A DNA stretch of 64,000 bases from Lachnospiraceae bacterium (GCA_900751995.1 CAADTP010000030.1:20933-84932), one strand, 5' to 3'; positions 43,430-52,626 are shown, numbered from the stretch's first letter. Made by a program: numbers and translations. Notes: generated by a model not told the origin, from the letters alone.

Positions 43430-43866
43430 GTGGAATCCTCCTGTTTTCATATGATAATGGTCTGTGGTCCTGCGGGCTTATCCTTTTTTCGCCGGCAGGT
43501 GCTGCAGAGTTTTGTAAGTCCCCGCGCTGCGTTTCGTTGTTGATTCAATCTGATTGAATTTTCTGCTTTGATACTGATATAGTATCAAAATTCTGAAAAA
43601 AACGCAAATTCTGAATTTTGCCACTATGTGCAAAATGACGAACAGAAAATTCGGGGAAAATACTGTAAATTTTACTTTGCAGAACGCTGAATTATTGGAA
43701 AAATCTTAAAAAAATTTTTGAAATTCAGCACTATGAACAAAAAACATGTTAAAAAATTGTCAGCACTGACAAAAAATATGCACACATATGAAGGGTGGGC
43801 AAAAGATAAAACGCAACATGTGGTTAAAACATTAACGTTAAACTTTTGTCAAACGATCATATACAC
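43430..43866 (-). promoter_or_regulatory. Long structured leader of adhE
   Basis: About 430 bases separate the predicted start of transcription from the ribosome site. They contain exact inverted repeats: ATTCAATC/GATTGAAT (near 43545-43561), TTTGATACT/AGTATCAAA (43568-43590), ATTTTGC/GCAAAAT (near 43617-43638) and TTGTCA/TGACAA (near 43757-43772). No gene lies here. Such leaders can control adhE translation or stability; that is inferred. Confidence 0.55.
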
Positions 43867-43954
43867 ATTATAATTTAACTGATTTTAGACGTCAATAGAG
43901 AATTCGATAAATAATTAACAAAAATAAAGAGAGATTTTGATAAATAATTAACAA
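43821..43954 (-). promoter_or_regulatory. adhE promoter with three Rex-like operators
   Basis: On the minus strand TTGACG (43895-43890), 17-base spacer, TATAAT (43872-43867). Rex, the NADH-responsive repressor, binds TTGTTAAN4TTAACAA. Sites matching this occur at 43937-43954 (one mismatch), 43904-43921 (two) and 43821-43838 (three). The first two lie within an exact 20-bp direct repeat spaced 33 bp apart upstream of the -35; the third is just after the start of transcription. Direct control of adhE by Rex is known in many Firmicutes. Confidence 0.75.
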
Positions 43955-44078
43955 AAATATCGTGCCATGGTAAAGTATAGAATCATAAGAAATAAAAAAA
44001 CTTGAAACTGTTCAAATTTTCAGAACAATTAAGCGAAAAGTATCCGGATTTTACGACAGAAAACGGATTTTCCGGCAG

Positions 44079-44120
44079 AAAAAAACTGCCATACGGGAAA
44101 TTCTTCCCATATGGCAGTTT
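44079..44120 (-). terminator. Terminator of typA
   Basis: AAACTGCCATACGGGAA (44083-44099) pairs with 44104-44120 over 17 bp with one wobble. On the minus strand it is followed by a seven-T run. It lies about 108 bases past the typA stop codon; the interval shows nothing else. The + strand also reads into moderately T-rich sequence. Confidence 0.85.
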
Positions 44121-44227
44121 ATATAAATATAGGTCAGGCGGATAAAAGCATCCGCATTCACTATGCGGCTTTGCGCCGAATTACTGTAAAAGGTTTCTGC
44201 TCAACAGTAAATGATAGCCAGGTTCGA

Positions 44228-46060
44228 TCAGCTCTTGCGGAATGCGGCACGTTTTCTGTCTCTGGAGTCCAGAATACGTTTACGGATACGAAGGCTTGTC
44301 GGTGTTACCTCAAGAAGCTCATCCTGGTCGATGAATTCAATGGCCTGCTCAAGACTTAAGATCTTTGGCGGAACAAGCTTCAGTGCATCGTCAGCGGAAG
44401 AGGAACGGGTGTTGGTAAGGTGCTTGGTCTTGCAGACATTCAGTTCGATATCCTCGGCCTTTCCGTTCTGTCCGATGACCATACCGCTGTACACCTTCTC
44501 GCCAGGTCCGACAAAGAGAGTACCACGCTCCTGAGCAGAGAAAAGACCGTAGGTAACAGTTTCGCCTGCCTCGAATGCGATGAGGGAACCCTGTTTACGG
44601 TACGGGAAGTCTCCTTTGTATGGTGCATATCCGTCAAACATGGTATTCAGGATACCGGTACCCTTGGTGGAGGTAAGGAATTCGTTACGGAATCCGATCA
44701 GTCCACGGGAAGGGATGGAGAATTCGAGACGTACACTTCCGTCGCTTGCTGTGCTCATACCCTGAAGTTCACCCTTACGCTCGCTGAGCTTCTGAATGAT
44801 AGTACCGGAAAATTCCTCCGGAACGTCAACGTATGCGATCTCGATCGGCTCAAGCTTACGTCCGCGATCATCTGTGTGATAAAGTACCTCCGGTTTGCTG
44901 ACTGCAAACTCATAGCCTTCACGGCGCATATTTTCGATAAGAACGGAGAGATGAAGCTCACCACGTCCGGAAACCTTGAAGCACTCGGTTGTGTCTGTGT
45001 CTTCCACACGAAGGCTGACATCGGTGTTCAGCTCACGGTAGAGACGGTCACGAAGGTGACGGGAAGTAATGTATTTACCTTCCTGTCCTGCAAGAGGGCT
45101 GTCATTTACGAGGAAGTTCATGGAGAGTGTCGGCTCGGAGATCTTCTGGAACGGGATCGCTTCCGGATTGTCCCCTGCGCAGAGAGTATCACCGATGTGG
45201 ATATCCGCAATACCTGAGATCGCAACGATAGCACCGATGGTAGCACTTTTAACCTCAACCTTGTTCAGACCATCAAACTCATACAGCTTGCTGATCTTCA
45301 CACGCTCACGTTTGTCAGGGTCATGATGGTTCAGAAGCGTCAGATCCTGGTTTACGGAAATAGTTCCGCGTTCAACCTTACCAATACCGATACGTCCCAC
45401 GTACTCGTTGTAGTCAATGGTGCTGATAAGAACCTGTGTATCTCCGTCCGGATCTCCTTCCGGAGCAGGGATCGCATCAAGGATAGTCTCAAAAAGAGGA
45501 GCCATATTCTCAGGCTTATCATCGAGGTTACGAACTGCGTAGCCGGCCTTTGCGGAGGCATACAGGAACGGGCAGTCCAGCTGTTCGTCAGATGCGTCCA
45601 GATCCATGAGAAGCTCCAGAACCTCGTCGACAACCTCCTCCGGACGTGCTTCCGGACGGTCGATCTTATTGATACAGACAATAACATGCAGGTTTAGTTC
45701 GAGAGCTTTACGAAGTACAAATTTAGTCTGAGGCATGGCACCCTCGAAGGCGTCCACAAGAAGAATAACGCCGTCTACCATCTTCAGCACACGCTCTACC
45801 TCGCCGCCGAAGTCCGCATGACCTGGAGTATCGATGATATTGATTTTTACATCCTTATAATGAACTGCGGTGTTTTTGGAGAGAATCGTAATGCCGCGCT
45901 CACGCTCAATATCGTTGGAGTCCATGACACGTTCCTGGACTTCTTGGTTCTCACGGAAAACACCGCTCTGTTTCAAAAGCTCGTCAACAAGTGTTGTTTT
46001 ACCGTGATCGACATGGGCGATAATGGCCACGTTACGAACATCTTCACGCTTGGTCTTCAT
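44228..46060 (-). CDS. typA: Ribosome-associated translational GTPase TypA/BipA
   Basis: 610 residues. The GTPase domain starts VRNVAIIAHVDHGKTTLVDELL (G1), with ERERGITILSKNT (switch I), DTPGHADFGGEVERV (G3) and INKIDRPEARP (G4). EF-G-like domains III and V and the BipA-specific C-terminal domain follow, ending in a basic tail. It assists 50S assembly and stress/cold growth. The start MKTKREDVRN behind AAAGGA is the conventional one; two upstream in-frame ATGs exist. Confidence 0.96.
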   Translation of the reverse strand: MKTKREDVRNVAIIAHVDHGKTTLVDELLKQSGVFRENQEVQERVMDSNDIERERGITILSKNTAVHYKDVKINIIDTPGHADFGGEVERVLKMVDGVILLVDAFEGAMPQTKFVLRKALELNLHVIVCINKIDRPEARPEEVVDEVLELLMDLDASDEQLDCPFLYASAKAGYAVRNLDDKPENMAPLFETILDAIPAPEGDPDGDTQVLISTIDYNEYVGRIGIGKVERGTISVNQDLTLLNHHDPDKRERVKISKLYEFDGLNKVEVKSATIGAIVAISGIADIHIGDTLCAGDNPEAIPFQKISEPTLSMNFLVNDSPLAGQEGKYITSRHLRDRLYRELNTDVSLRVEDTDTTECFKVSGRGELHLSVLIENMRREGYEFAVSKPEVLYHTDDRGRKLEPIEIAYVDVPEEFSGTIIQKLSERKGELQGMSTASDGSVRLEFSIPSRGLIGFRNEFLTSTKGTGILNTMFDGYAPYKGDFPYRKQGSLIAFEAGETVTYGLFSAQERGTLFVGPGEKVYSGMVIGQNGKAEDIELNVCKTKHLTNTRSSSADDALKLVPPKILSLEQAIEFIDQDELLEVTPTSLRIRKRILDSRDRKRAAFRKS

Positions 46061-46261
46061 ATAATCCAAATCCTTTCTTTCCATATATAAGTAATCTTTT
46101 TTGTTAAAAATGATGTCCAAATTTATAGTCTATCACATTTTTGTGAGATTACAAGACATAAAAAAATATTTTTGGTTTTTCATTTTTCAGGCATATTATA
46201 CCGCAAATACACATAGATTGATATAGACGAAATACACGAAGAGGAAGGAGAGCTACTTATT

Positions 46262-46888
46262 ATGGCAGATAAAATTATTGAAAACAATCAGGTATCCGTT
46301 ATGGGACGGATCGCTACGGGGTTTACTTTCAGCCATCAGGTCTTTGGAGAAGGATTTTACATGATGGATATCCTGGTAAAACGTCTCAGCGATTCGGAGG
46401 ACAGGATCCCGGTGATGGTGTCTGAGCGGCTGATCGATATCACACAGGATTATGTGGGAGAATATATCGAGATCCACGGACAGTTCCGATCCTATAACCG
46501 TCATGAAGAAAAGAGAAACCGGCTTGTGCTTTCAGTCTTTGCCCGGGAAGTGAAGTTTGTGGGGGAGGAAGAAGAAACTGTGCCGGTCAATCAGATCTTT
46601 CTGGACGGATATATTTGTAAACCGCCTGTATACAGAAAAACACCGTTGGGAAGAGAAATCGCAGATCTTCTGATGGCAGTCAATCGACCTTACGGAAAAT
46701 CCGATTACATACCATGTATATGCTGGGGAAGAAATGCCAGATATGCTTCTGCTTTTGAAGTAGGCGGGCATGTACTGATCTGGGGCAGGATCCAGAGCAG
46801 GGAGTACATGAAACGGATTAGTGAAAACGAAACAGAAAAAAGGATTGCCTATGAAGTTTCGGTGAGTAAATTGGAATATGTTGAGTAA
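46262..46888 (+). CDS. Double OB-fold single-stranded DNA-binding-like protein
   Basis: 208 residues containing two SSB-type OB folds: about 8-105 (VSVMGRIATGFTFSHQVFGEGFYMMDILVKR, landmark VMGRIATGF) and about 112-205 (NQIFLDGYICKPPVYRKTPLGREIADLLMAVNRPYGKSDYIPCICWGRNARYA, landmark ADLLMAVNRP...YIPCICWGRNA). The second is a canonical SSB core; the first is degenerate. There is no acidic C-terminal tail of housekeeping SSB, so it is an accessory paralogue. RBS AAGGAGAG. Function in replication or repair is inferred only from the fold. Confidence 0.8.
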   Translation: MADKIIENNQVSVMGRIATGFTFSHQVFGEGFYMMDILVKRLSDSEDRIPVMVSERLIDITQDYVGEYIEIHGQFRSYNRHEEKRNRLVLSVFAREVKFVGEEEETVPVNQIFLDGYICKPPVYRKTPLGREIADLLMAVNRPYGKSDYIPCICWGRNARYASAFEVGGHVLIWGRIQSREYMKRISENETEKRIAYEVSVSKLEYVE

Positions 46889-47019
46889 CATTGGATATAT
46901 TTTGGAATAGTGGTGAGAACATTAAGGTAACACTTGCATTTCCAGCCAATCTGCGGTAATATTAAAAAAATTAGAAAAATGGGGAATTACCGGTTTCACT
47001 AACAGTAAGAGGAAAAATC

Positions 47020-47526
47020 ATGGAAAGAGAAATAACAGAGGTTTATTGCGGGAACGGGAAAGGAAAGACAACTCTGGCTGTAGGCCGGGGGCTGCGCTTT
47101 GCTACACAGGGAAAAAGTGTGATCATCATACAGTTCCTCAAGGGCAGGGAACGCAGAGAATTGGATTTCCTTGAGGAACTGGATAATTTTGATTTCAAGA
47201 TTTTCCGTTTCGAAAAAATGGACACCTGCTATAATGACCTGAGTGAGCAGGAAAAGGCAGAAGAGAGAACCAATATTCTCAATGGCCTTAATTTCGCACG
47301 GAAGGTAATTGCTACCAGAGAGTGTGATTTTCTGCTGCTGGATGAGATCCTCGGGCTTATGGATAAAGGAATCGCTCCAGTTGAGACGATCATCGATATG
47401 CTTAAGCAGAAGGATGAAAGTATGCATATAATTATGACCGGACGCTGGCTTCCGGATGCTTTGAAGCCCTATGTGGATAGTATTACCACGATAACAACAG
47501 AGCTGACTGACCAGGAACGGGAATAA
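47020..47526 (+). CDS. CobA/BtuR-family ATP:corrinoid adenosyltransferase-like protein
   Basis: 168-residue P-loop protein. VYCGNGKGKTTLAVGRGLRF is the nucleotide loop, FLLLDEILGLMDKG the Walker B region and HIIMTGRWLPDALKPYVD the C-terminal motif where true CobA proteins read TGR(N/G)-P. Members transfer the adenosyl group of ATP to cob(I)alamin. No other cobalamin gene is close; dapA follows after 35 bases. Activity on corrinoids is probable but not certain. Confidence 0.8.
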   Translation: MEREITEVYCGNGKGKTTLAVGRGLRFATQGKSVIIIQFLKGRERRELDFLEELDNFDFKIFRFEKMDTCYNDLSEQEKAEERTNILNGLNFARKVIATRECDFLLLDEILGLMDKGIAPVETIIDMLKQKDESMHIIMTGRWLPDALKPYVDSITTITTELTDQERE

Positions 47527-47561
47527 GCAATATTTCACAGAAGAAAGAAGGAGGAAGACAA

Positions 47562-48458
47562 ATGGCAATTTTTAAAGGAACAGGCGTTGCAATCGTAACA
47601 CCTATGCATGAAGACGGTAAGGTGAATTTTGAGAAACTTGAGGAAATCCTTGAGGATCAGATCGCGAACAGCACAGACGCCATCGTTATCTGTGGAACAA
47701 CAGGAGAATCTTCTACTCTGACACACGGAGAGCATCTTCAGACAATTAAGTTCACAATTGATAAAGTTAACAAACGTGTGCCTGTTATCGCAGGAACAGG
47801 TTCCAATTGTACAGAGACAGCGATCATGATGTCCAAGGAAGCAGCTTCCTATGGCGCAGACGCTCTTCTTATTGTAACACCTTACTATAACAAGGCTACA
47901 CAGAAGGGTCTTATCGCTCACTACACAGCAATTGCCAATGCAGTTCCGGAAACTCCGCTCATCATGTACAACGTACCGAGCCGTACAGGCTGCAACATCC
48001 AGCCGGCTACAGCAGCTTACCTTGCAAAGAATGTAAAGAACATTGTCGGAATCAAGGAAGCAACAGGAGATCTTTCCCAGATCGCCAAGATGATGTCTCT
48101 GGCAGACGGACAGCTTGAGCTTTACTCCGGAAATGATGATCAGGTACTTCCGATTCTTTCTCTTGGCGGACTTGGAGTTATCTCCGTACTTTCCAACGTT
48201 GCACCGAAGTTTACACATGACATGGTCATGAAATATTTCGACGGCGACACCAAGGGAGCAACAGAGGATCAGCTGAAAGCTCTTCCGCTGATCAATGCGC
48301 TGTTCAGCGAAGTAAATCCGATTCCTGTTAAGACAGCTATGAACCTTATGGGAATGAACGTAGGGCCGCTTCGTATGCCGCTCTGCGAGATGGAAGAGGA
48401 CACAAAGGCAGCTCTTGCAAAAGAGATCGAGAAATTCGGCCTTAAGCTTGCTAAATGA
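47562..48458 (+). CDS. dapA: 4-hydroxy-tetrahydrodipicolinate synthase
   Basis: 298-residue TIM-barrel enzyme condensing pyruvate with aspartate semialdehyde, first step of the lysine/diaminopimelate branch. CGTTGESSTLTH, the catalytic tyrosine in IMYNVPSRTGCNI and the Schiff-base lysine in VGIKEATGD are present. AAGGAGG ribosome site. dapB follows after 35 bases, so the two form an operon supplying cell-wall diaminopimelate. Confidence 0.97.
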   Translation: MAIFKGTGVAIVTPMHEDGKVNFEKLEEILEDQIANSTDAIVICGTTGESSTLTHGEHLQTIKFTIDKVNKRVPVIAGTGSNCTETAIMMSKEAASYGADALLIVTPYYNKATQKGLIAHYTAIANAVPETPLIMYNVPSRTGCNIQPATAAYLAKNVKNIVGIKEATGDLSQIAKMMSLADGQLELYSGNDDQVLPILSLGGLGVISVLSNVAPKFTHDMVMKYFDGDTKGATEDQLKALPLINALFSEVNPIPVKTAMNLMGMNVGPLRMPLCEMEEDTKAALAKEIEKFGLKLAK

Positions 48459-48493
48459 TCTGACTGTAAGCGAAAGGTAAAGGAGAATATACT

Positions 48494-49249
48494 ATGGTAA
48501 AAATCATCATGCACGGTTGCAACGGACATATGGGCCAGGTCATCAGCGGCATTGTGGAGAAAGATCCGGATGCTGAGATCGTAGCAGGTATTGATATTGC
48601 AGATCAGGGAAAAAACAGCTATCCGGTATTCACCGATATTGACGCATGTCAGGTAGAGGCAGATGCGATCATTGATTTTTCTTCCGCAAAGGCAACAGAC
48701 AAGCTTCTTGAGTACAGCGCGGCACGCCAGATCCCGGTTGTTCTGTGCAGTACCGGTTTAAGCCAGGAGCAGCTTGCAAAAGTGGAAGAAACATCCCGAA
48801 AGGTAGCAGTGCTGAAATCCGCAAACATGTCTCTTGGCATCAACACACTTCTGAAGCTGGTTCAGGACGCAGCTAAGGTTCTTGCAGCTGCAGGCTTTGA
48901 TATGGAGATCGTAGAGAAGCATCACCGCCTGAAATTAGACGCACCAAGTGGTACTGCACTTGCGCTGGCAGACAGCATTAATGAAGCTATGGATAATCAG
49001 TATCATTATGTATATGACCGCAGCCAGAAACGTGAAAAACGCGATGATAAGGAGATCGGTATCTCCGCAGTTCGCGGCGGAACTATCGTAGGTGAGCATG
49101 AGATAATTTTTGCAGGTCAGGACGAAGTGATCGAGTTCAAGCATACTGCATATTCCAAGGCTATTTTTGGAAAAGGTGCTGTAGAAGCAGCCAAATTCCT
49201 TGCAGGCAAACCGGCAGGACGTTATGATATGAGTGACGTGATCGGCTGA
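48494..49249 (+). CDS. dapB: 4-hydroxy-tetrahydrodipicolinate reductase
   Basis: 251 residues. Dinucleotide loop HGCNGHMGQVISGIV at the N-terminus, then IDFSSAKATDKLLEY, and the catalytic EKHHRLKLDAPSGTAL. It reduces the DapA product with NAD(P)H. AAAGGAGA ribosome site; followed by a terminator that ends the dapAB transcript. Confidence 0.97.
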   Translation: MVKIIMHGCNGHMGQVISGIVEKDPDAEIVAGIDIADQGKNSYPVFTDIDACQVEADAIIDFSSAKATDKLLEYSAARQIPVVLCSTGLSQEQLAKVEETSRKVAVLKSANMSLGINTLLKLVQDAAKVLAAAGFDMEIVEKHHRLKLDAPSGTALALADSINEAMDNQYHYVYDRSQKREKRDDKEIGISAVRGGTIVGEHEIIFAGQDEVIEFKHTAYSKAIFGKGAVEAAKFLAGKPAGRYDMSDVIG

Positions 49250-49294
49250 TCCTGACAGATTGAGCCGCAACAGAATAAAATTACAGGTAATACA

Positions 49295-49331
49295 GACGGG
49301 GTTCGTGTAAGATCGGACCCCGTCTTTTTTT
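49295..49331 (+). terminator. Terminator of dapAB
   Basis: GACGGGGT (49295-49302) pairs with ACCCCGTC (49317-49324), inner TTCG/CG pairing, then seven T. Confidence 0.9.
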
Positions 49332-49428
49332 GATGAAATTGCGGTTTTTGAAATTTTTCCCAGAATAGGATAGCGGAAAAAGTGCCATATTAGGAATACA
49401 GAATTTTTTAGAAAAAGGAGAAGATCAT

Positions 49429-49887
49429 ATGAAAAAATGGAAGGCGATTCTTTTTGGTACTTTGCTTACCCTGTCTCTGTGTACATTTACAGCCTGCGGC
49501 ACAGAGGTAAACAATGCGGATGAAACAGTGGATGAAAAAGATAAAAATACGAAGGATAAGGAAAAAGATACAAACGAAAATACTGCCGCAGAAGATGAAA
49601 CTATGGAAGAAAAAGCAGACAATGACGGTGTGAAGGACAATGGAGAGAGCATTAAGGATTCCGGCACGGATAACAATGAGATGTCCGATGGAAATATTAC
49701 CGTGACGCCTGCAGGAAATGGAAATAACGGGACAGCAGCACCCGGAGCTGCGGATGCTGACAGAAACGAAAATGACGGAACTGTATCCGGTGAGCTGGGT
49801 GACAGTGTAAAGGACCTTGGCGACGGCGTAGGTAATGCAGTGGATGATATCGGAAACGCAGTGGGAAATGCGGTAGAAGGAAGATAA
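49429..49887 (+). CDS. Low-complexity lipoprotein
   Basis: 152 residues. The signal peptide ends in FTACG with lipidation at Cys23. The mature chain is disordered, dominated by D, E, K, N and G, and ends in a glycine/valine-rich amphipathic repeat (VKDLGDGVGNAVDDIGNAVGNAVEG). No domain recognised. AAAAGGAGA ribosome site. Its role is unknown; a surface spacer or small envelope protein is possible. Confidence 0.75.
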   Translation: MKKWKAILFGTLLTLSLCTFTACGTEVNNADETVDEKDKNTKDKEKDTNENTAAEDETMEEKADNDGVKDNGESIKDSGTDNNEMSDGNITVTPAGNGNNGTAAPGAADADRNENDGTVSGELGDSVKDLGDGVGNAVDDIGNAVGNAVEGR

Positions 49888-49967
49888 CAGATATTTTACC
49901 ACAGCATTGCATAAAACTGTTTCAGATGCTATTATCAGTGCATGGAAAGAAAACGGAGGACAGGATT

Positions 49968-50738
49968 ATGAAATTCAGACCATGCATTGATATACATAAC
50001 GGAAAGGTAAAACAGATCGTAGGAGGAAGCCTGAAGGATCAGGGGGATCAGGCGGCAGAAAATTTTGTGTCAGAGCAGGATGCGGCATTCTATGCAGAGC
50101 TTTATAAGAAGGCAGGATTAAAGGGCGGTCATGTGATCCTTCTGAACGGAAAGGATTCCCCGAACTATGAAGCAACAAAAGTCCAGGCACTTCAGGCTCT
50201 GGGAAAATATCCCGGAGGGCTTCAGATCGGAGGCGGCATCTGCCCGGAGAATGCGGCAGAATATCTGGAGGCTGGCGCCAGCCACGTGATCGTAACCTCC
50301 TATGTGTTTAAAAACGGAGTGATCTCCTGGGAAAATCTGGAGAAGATCCGTGATGCAGCAGGAAAAGAACATCTTGTACTTGACCTAAGCTGCCGCAAAA
50401 AAGATGGCAAATATTATATTGTCACAGACCGATGGCAGAAATTTACAGAAGAGATCGTGACACCGGAGCTGATGGAAAGGCTTGGAAGCTTCTGCGACGA
50501 ATTTCTGGTCCATGCAGTGGATGTGGAAGGAAAGGCCCGAGGTGTGGAAACAGAGCTTGCAAAGCTTCTGGGACAGTATACAGCCCATCCGGTGACCTAT
50601 GCAGGCGGTGTGGGTTCTATGGCGGATATTGAAGAGCTTCGAAAAGCAGGTCAGGGTAGACTGGATGTGACTGTTGGCAGTGCTTTGGATATTTTTGGCG
50701 GAAGTATACCCTTTGAAGCTCTGGCTAAAATGAAATAG
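49968..50738 (+). CDS. hisA: HisA, ProFAR isomerase of the His6-like type
   Basis: 256-residue half-barrel-repeat isomerase of histidine biosynthesis. MKFRPCIDIHNGKVKQIVGGSL, then LQIGGGICPENA and VTYAGGVGSMADI, with catalytic aspartates in CIDIHNG and HAVDVEG. The FRPCID and KQIVGG signatures match the eukaryotic/plant-like His6 form more than ordinary bacterial HisA. It stands outside any his operon here. The start after GGAGGACAGG at 49968 is chosen over an upstream ATG at 49926. Confidence 0.88.
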   Translation: MKFRPCIDIHNGKVKQIVGGSLKDQGDQAAENFVSEQDAAFYAELYKKAGLKGGHVILLNGKDSPNYEATKVQALQALGKYPGGLQIGGGICPENAAEYLEAGASHVIVTSYVFKNGVISWENLEKIRDAAGKEHLVLDLSCRKKDGKYYIVTDRWQKFTEEIVTPELMERLGSFCDEFLVHAVDVEGKARGVETELAKLLGQYTAHPVTYAGGVGSMADIEELRKAGQGRLDVTVGSALDIFGGSIPFEALAKMK

Positions 50739-50944
50739 TATATACAAATAGTGAAGTAGATGCTTTTGTCCCATCAATCTTCTGGCACTGGTGTGCAGAT
50801 ATACATTTGTAATGAATTAATTAGATGAAATACTCTAATAGTTGCGCATTCACGACAAAAAAAACATTTTGAAGGAATATATCGAATAAATTTGGAAAAA
50901 ATTTATGAAATTTTTGAAAAGTGATGTTAAAATTCAATTTAATA

Positions 50945-50953
50945 TGTTATAAT
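50945..50953 (+). promoter_or_regulatory. Extended -10 promoter of hpf
   Basis: TG-T-TATAAT at 50945-50953, with no good -35, starts transcription about 25 bases before the ribosome site. The AT-rich 50740-50940 upstream shows no raiA-type structured RNA and no gene. Confidence 0.6.
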
Positions 50954-50985
50954 AGCAACATAAAACAGCAAAGGGGATGGAAGTC

Positions 50986-51513
50986 ATGAAATTTATTATT
51001 AGTGGAAAGAATATAGCAGTAACCGAAGGACTTAAAACAGCTGTTGAGGACAAGCTTGGTAAACTTGAAAGGTATTTCACTCCTGAAACTGAGATTTCAG
51101 TAACCTTAAGCGTTGAGAAGGATCGCCAGAAGATCGAGGTAACGATCCCTGTGAAAGGTAACATTATCCGTTCCGAGCAGGTAAGCAATGATATGTATGT
51201 ATCCATCGATCTGGTTGAAGAGGTAATTGAGCGTCAGCTTCGTAAATACAAGAACAAGATCGTTGACAAGCAGCAGGAATCCACAAACTTCCAGAAGGCA
51301 TACCTTGATAAGGATTATGAAGAGGATGAGGAAGTTAAGATCATCCGTACCAAGAAATTCGGGATCAAACCAATGTATCCGGAAGATGCATGCGTACAGA
51401 TGGAGCTTCTCGGACATAATTTCTTTGTATTCTTTAATGCTGAGACAGAGCAGGTTAACGTAGTTTATAAACGTAAAGGAAATACTTACGGACTGATCGA
51501 ACCAGAGTTCTGA
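50986..51513 (+). CDS. hpf: Long-form ribosome hibernation promoting factor
   Basis: 175 residues. The N-terminal S30AE/RaiA domain (MKFIISGKNIAVTEGLKTAVEDKL ... about residue 100, landmark FIISGKNIAVTEGL) binds the small subunit. A linker (about 100-120) is followed by a C-terminal dimerisation domain (KIIRTKKFGIKPMYPEDACVQMELLGHNFFVFFNAE, landmark IRTKKFGIKPM) that pairs two 70S ribosomes into 100S. The ATG at 50986 is chosen because the preceding ATG at 50977 is too close to AAAGGGG. Confidence 0.95.
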   Translation: MKFIISGKNIAVTEGLKTAVEDKLGKLERYFTPETEISVTLSVEKDRQKIEVTIPVKGNIIRSEQVSNDMYVSIDLVEEVIERQLRKYKNKIVDKQQESTNFQKAYLDKDYEEDEEVKIIRTKKFGIKPMYPEDACVQMELLGHNFFVFFNAETEQVNVVYKRKGNTYGLIEPEF

Positions 51514-51549
51514 TAGGGAATTTTATTATCACAACTGAATATTGAATGG

Positions 51550-51598
51550 AAGGCTCCGGGAATCTGTGTGAGAAATCGGCAGGTTTCCGGAGCCTTTT
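51550..51598 (+). terminator. Terminator of hpf
   Basis: AAGGCTCCGG (51550-51559) pairs with CCGGAGCCTT (51587-51596), followed by TTT. Confidence 0.8.
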
Positions 51599-51686
51599 AT
51601 GTCACAGCAAAATCAGGCTTCTTTTCTGTTGCAAGCAATAGGGGAGAATTATATAATGAAGACATATGCGAAAGGAGAAAGGAAAA

Positions 51687-52556
51687 ATGAAAAAGAAGCT
51701 TCCTGTGGTGATCTTAAGTGCAGCTCTTGGTATGACCATGATACCGGCTACCTGTATGGCAGCGGAATTTAACAGTGGTGACACCATAAAAGAACAGACT
51801 GTGGAGGACCTGGAACTGAGTTCCGTAGAAAACAATACAAAGGATTCCCAAAAGTCAGAAATACAATGGACAGGATTTAAATGGGACAGCTATTCCCAGG
51901 CAGAGATAACGCTTACGTCAGCCGTTAACGGCGTTTGCTATTATAAATGGGCAGAGCGGGGGGAAGACGGAAATTCCCAGGTGCCTCAGATTGAGACCGG
52001 AAATACCGTGAATGATGAGGTTTTGATCAGTGAGGATGAAGAGTTCGGGATCACACTTGCAGACCTGGATACAGACCAGGCAGTTGATCTGTATATCCAG
52101 ATTGAGGATGAGAATGGGAAATTAAGTGATCTGAAGCGGATGGAGCTTGATCAGGACAGCCGCCCGGCGAAAAAAACAGATTCTGCAAAAAAACATAAAG
52201 CATCCAAACCAAAGGCAGAGGACAGTACGGTAGAGGGGCTGGATTCTCCTCTGGAATTCTACCCGGATACATTTTATGATTTTAAGGTTATCGGTGCCGG
52301 TACCGATAATGAGGATCCGGAAAACGGAGACATTAAGTGGGTGCCTGTTTATTGGAGCACATCTGCGAATCCGAATTCCAACCGGATCCGAAGCACCTGG
52401 AAGATCGGTTCCAAGGAAGGAATCGACCAGGAGGGAACTTTTAATCTGTATGTTTTCTTCCGCAAATATACCTGCAAGGATTCCAAATGGCAGTCTACGG
52501 ATAAGATACAGTCTGTACAGTACAAGTTTCAGTCAGCCCCACTTTCTGAAAAATAA
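51687..52556 (+). CDS. Secreted protein, short paralogue of the following gene
   Basis: 289 residues with a signal peptide (MKKKLPVVILSAALGMTM ... CMAAEF). Two regions match the next protein: about 58-150 (IQWTGFKWDSYSQAEITLTSAVNGVCYYK) and about 185-285 (VEGLDSPLEFYPDTFYDFKVIGAG ... KWVPVYWSTSANPNSNRIRSTWKIG). A lysine-rich hinge lies between. I do not recognise the domains. AAAGGAGAAAGG upstream. The start at MKKK is preferred to an ATG seven codons earlier. Confidence 0.75.
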   Translation: MKKKLPVVILSAALGMTMIPATCMAAEFNSGDTIKEQTVEDLELSSVENNTKDSQKSEIQWTGFKWDSYSQAEITLTSAVNGVCYYKWAERGEDGNSQVPQIETGNTVNDEVLISEDEEFGITLADLDTDQAVDLYIQIEDENGKLSDLKRMELDQDSRPAKKTDSAKKHKASKPKAEDSTVEGLDSPLEFYPDTFYDFKVIGAGTDNEDPENGDIKWVPVYWSTSANPNSNRIRSTWKIGSKEGIDQEGTFNLYVFFRKYTCKDSKWQSTDKIQSVQYKFQSAPLSEK

Positions 52557-52626
52557 TACTGTGTGGAGTGCGAATATCTCCTTGACATAACAAATATGTA
52601 ACTCACGGAGAAAAGGAGGAAGGTAA

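Noticed and set aside
40949..43543. 864-codon open frame opposite adhE
   Set aside because: It is the antisense shadow of adhE, has no ribosome site and encodes a low-plausibility Cys/His-rich product.
50739..50985. raiA-motif RNA upstream of hpf
   Set aside because: The region is AT-rich without strong stems, and the promoter lies only about 25 bases before the ribosome site.
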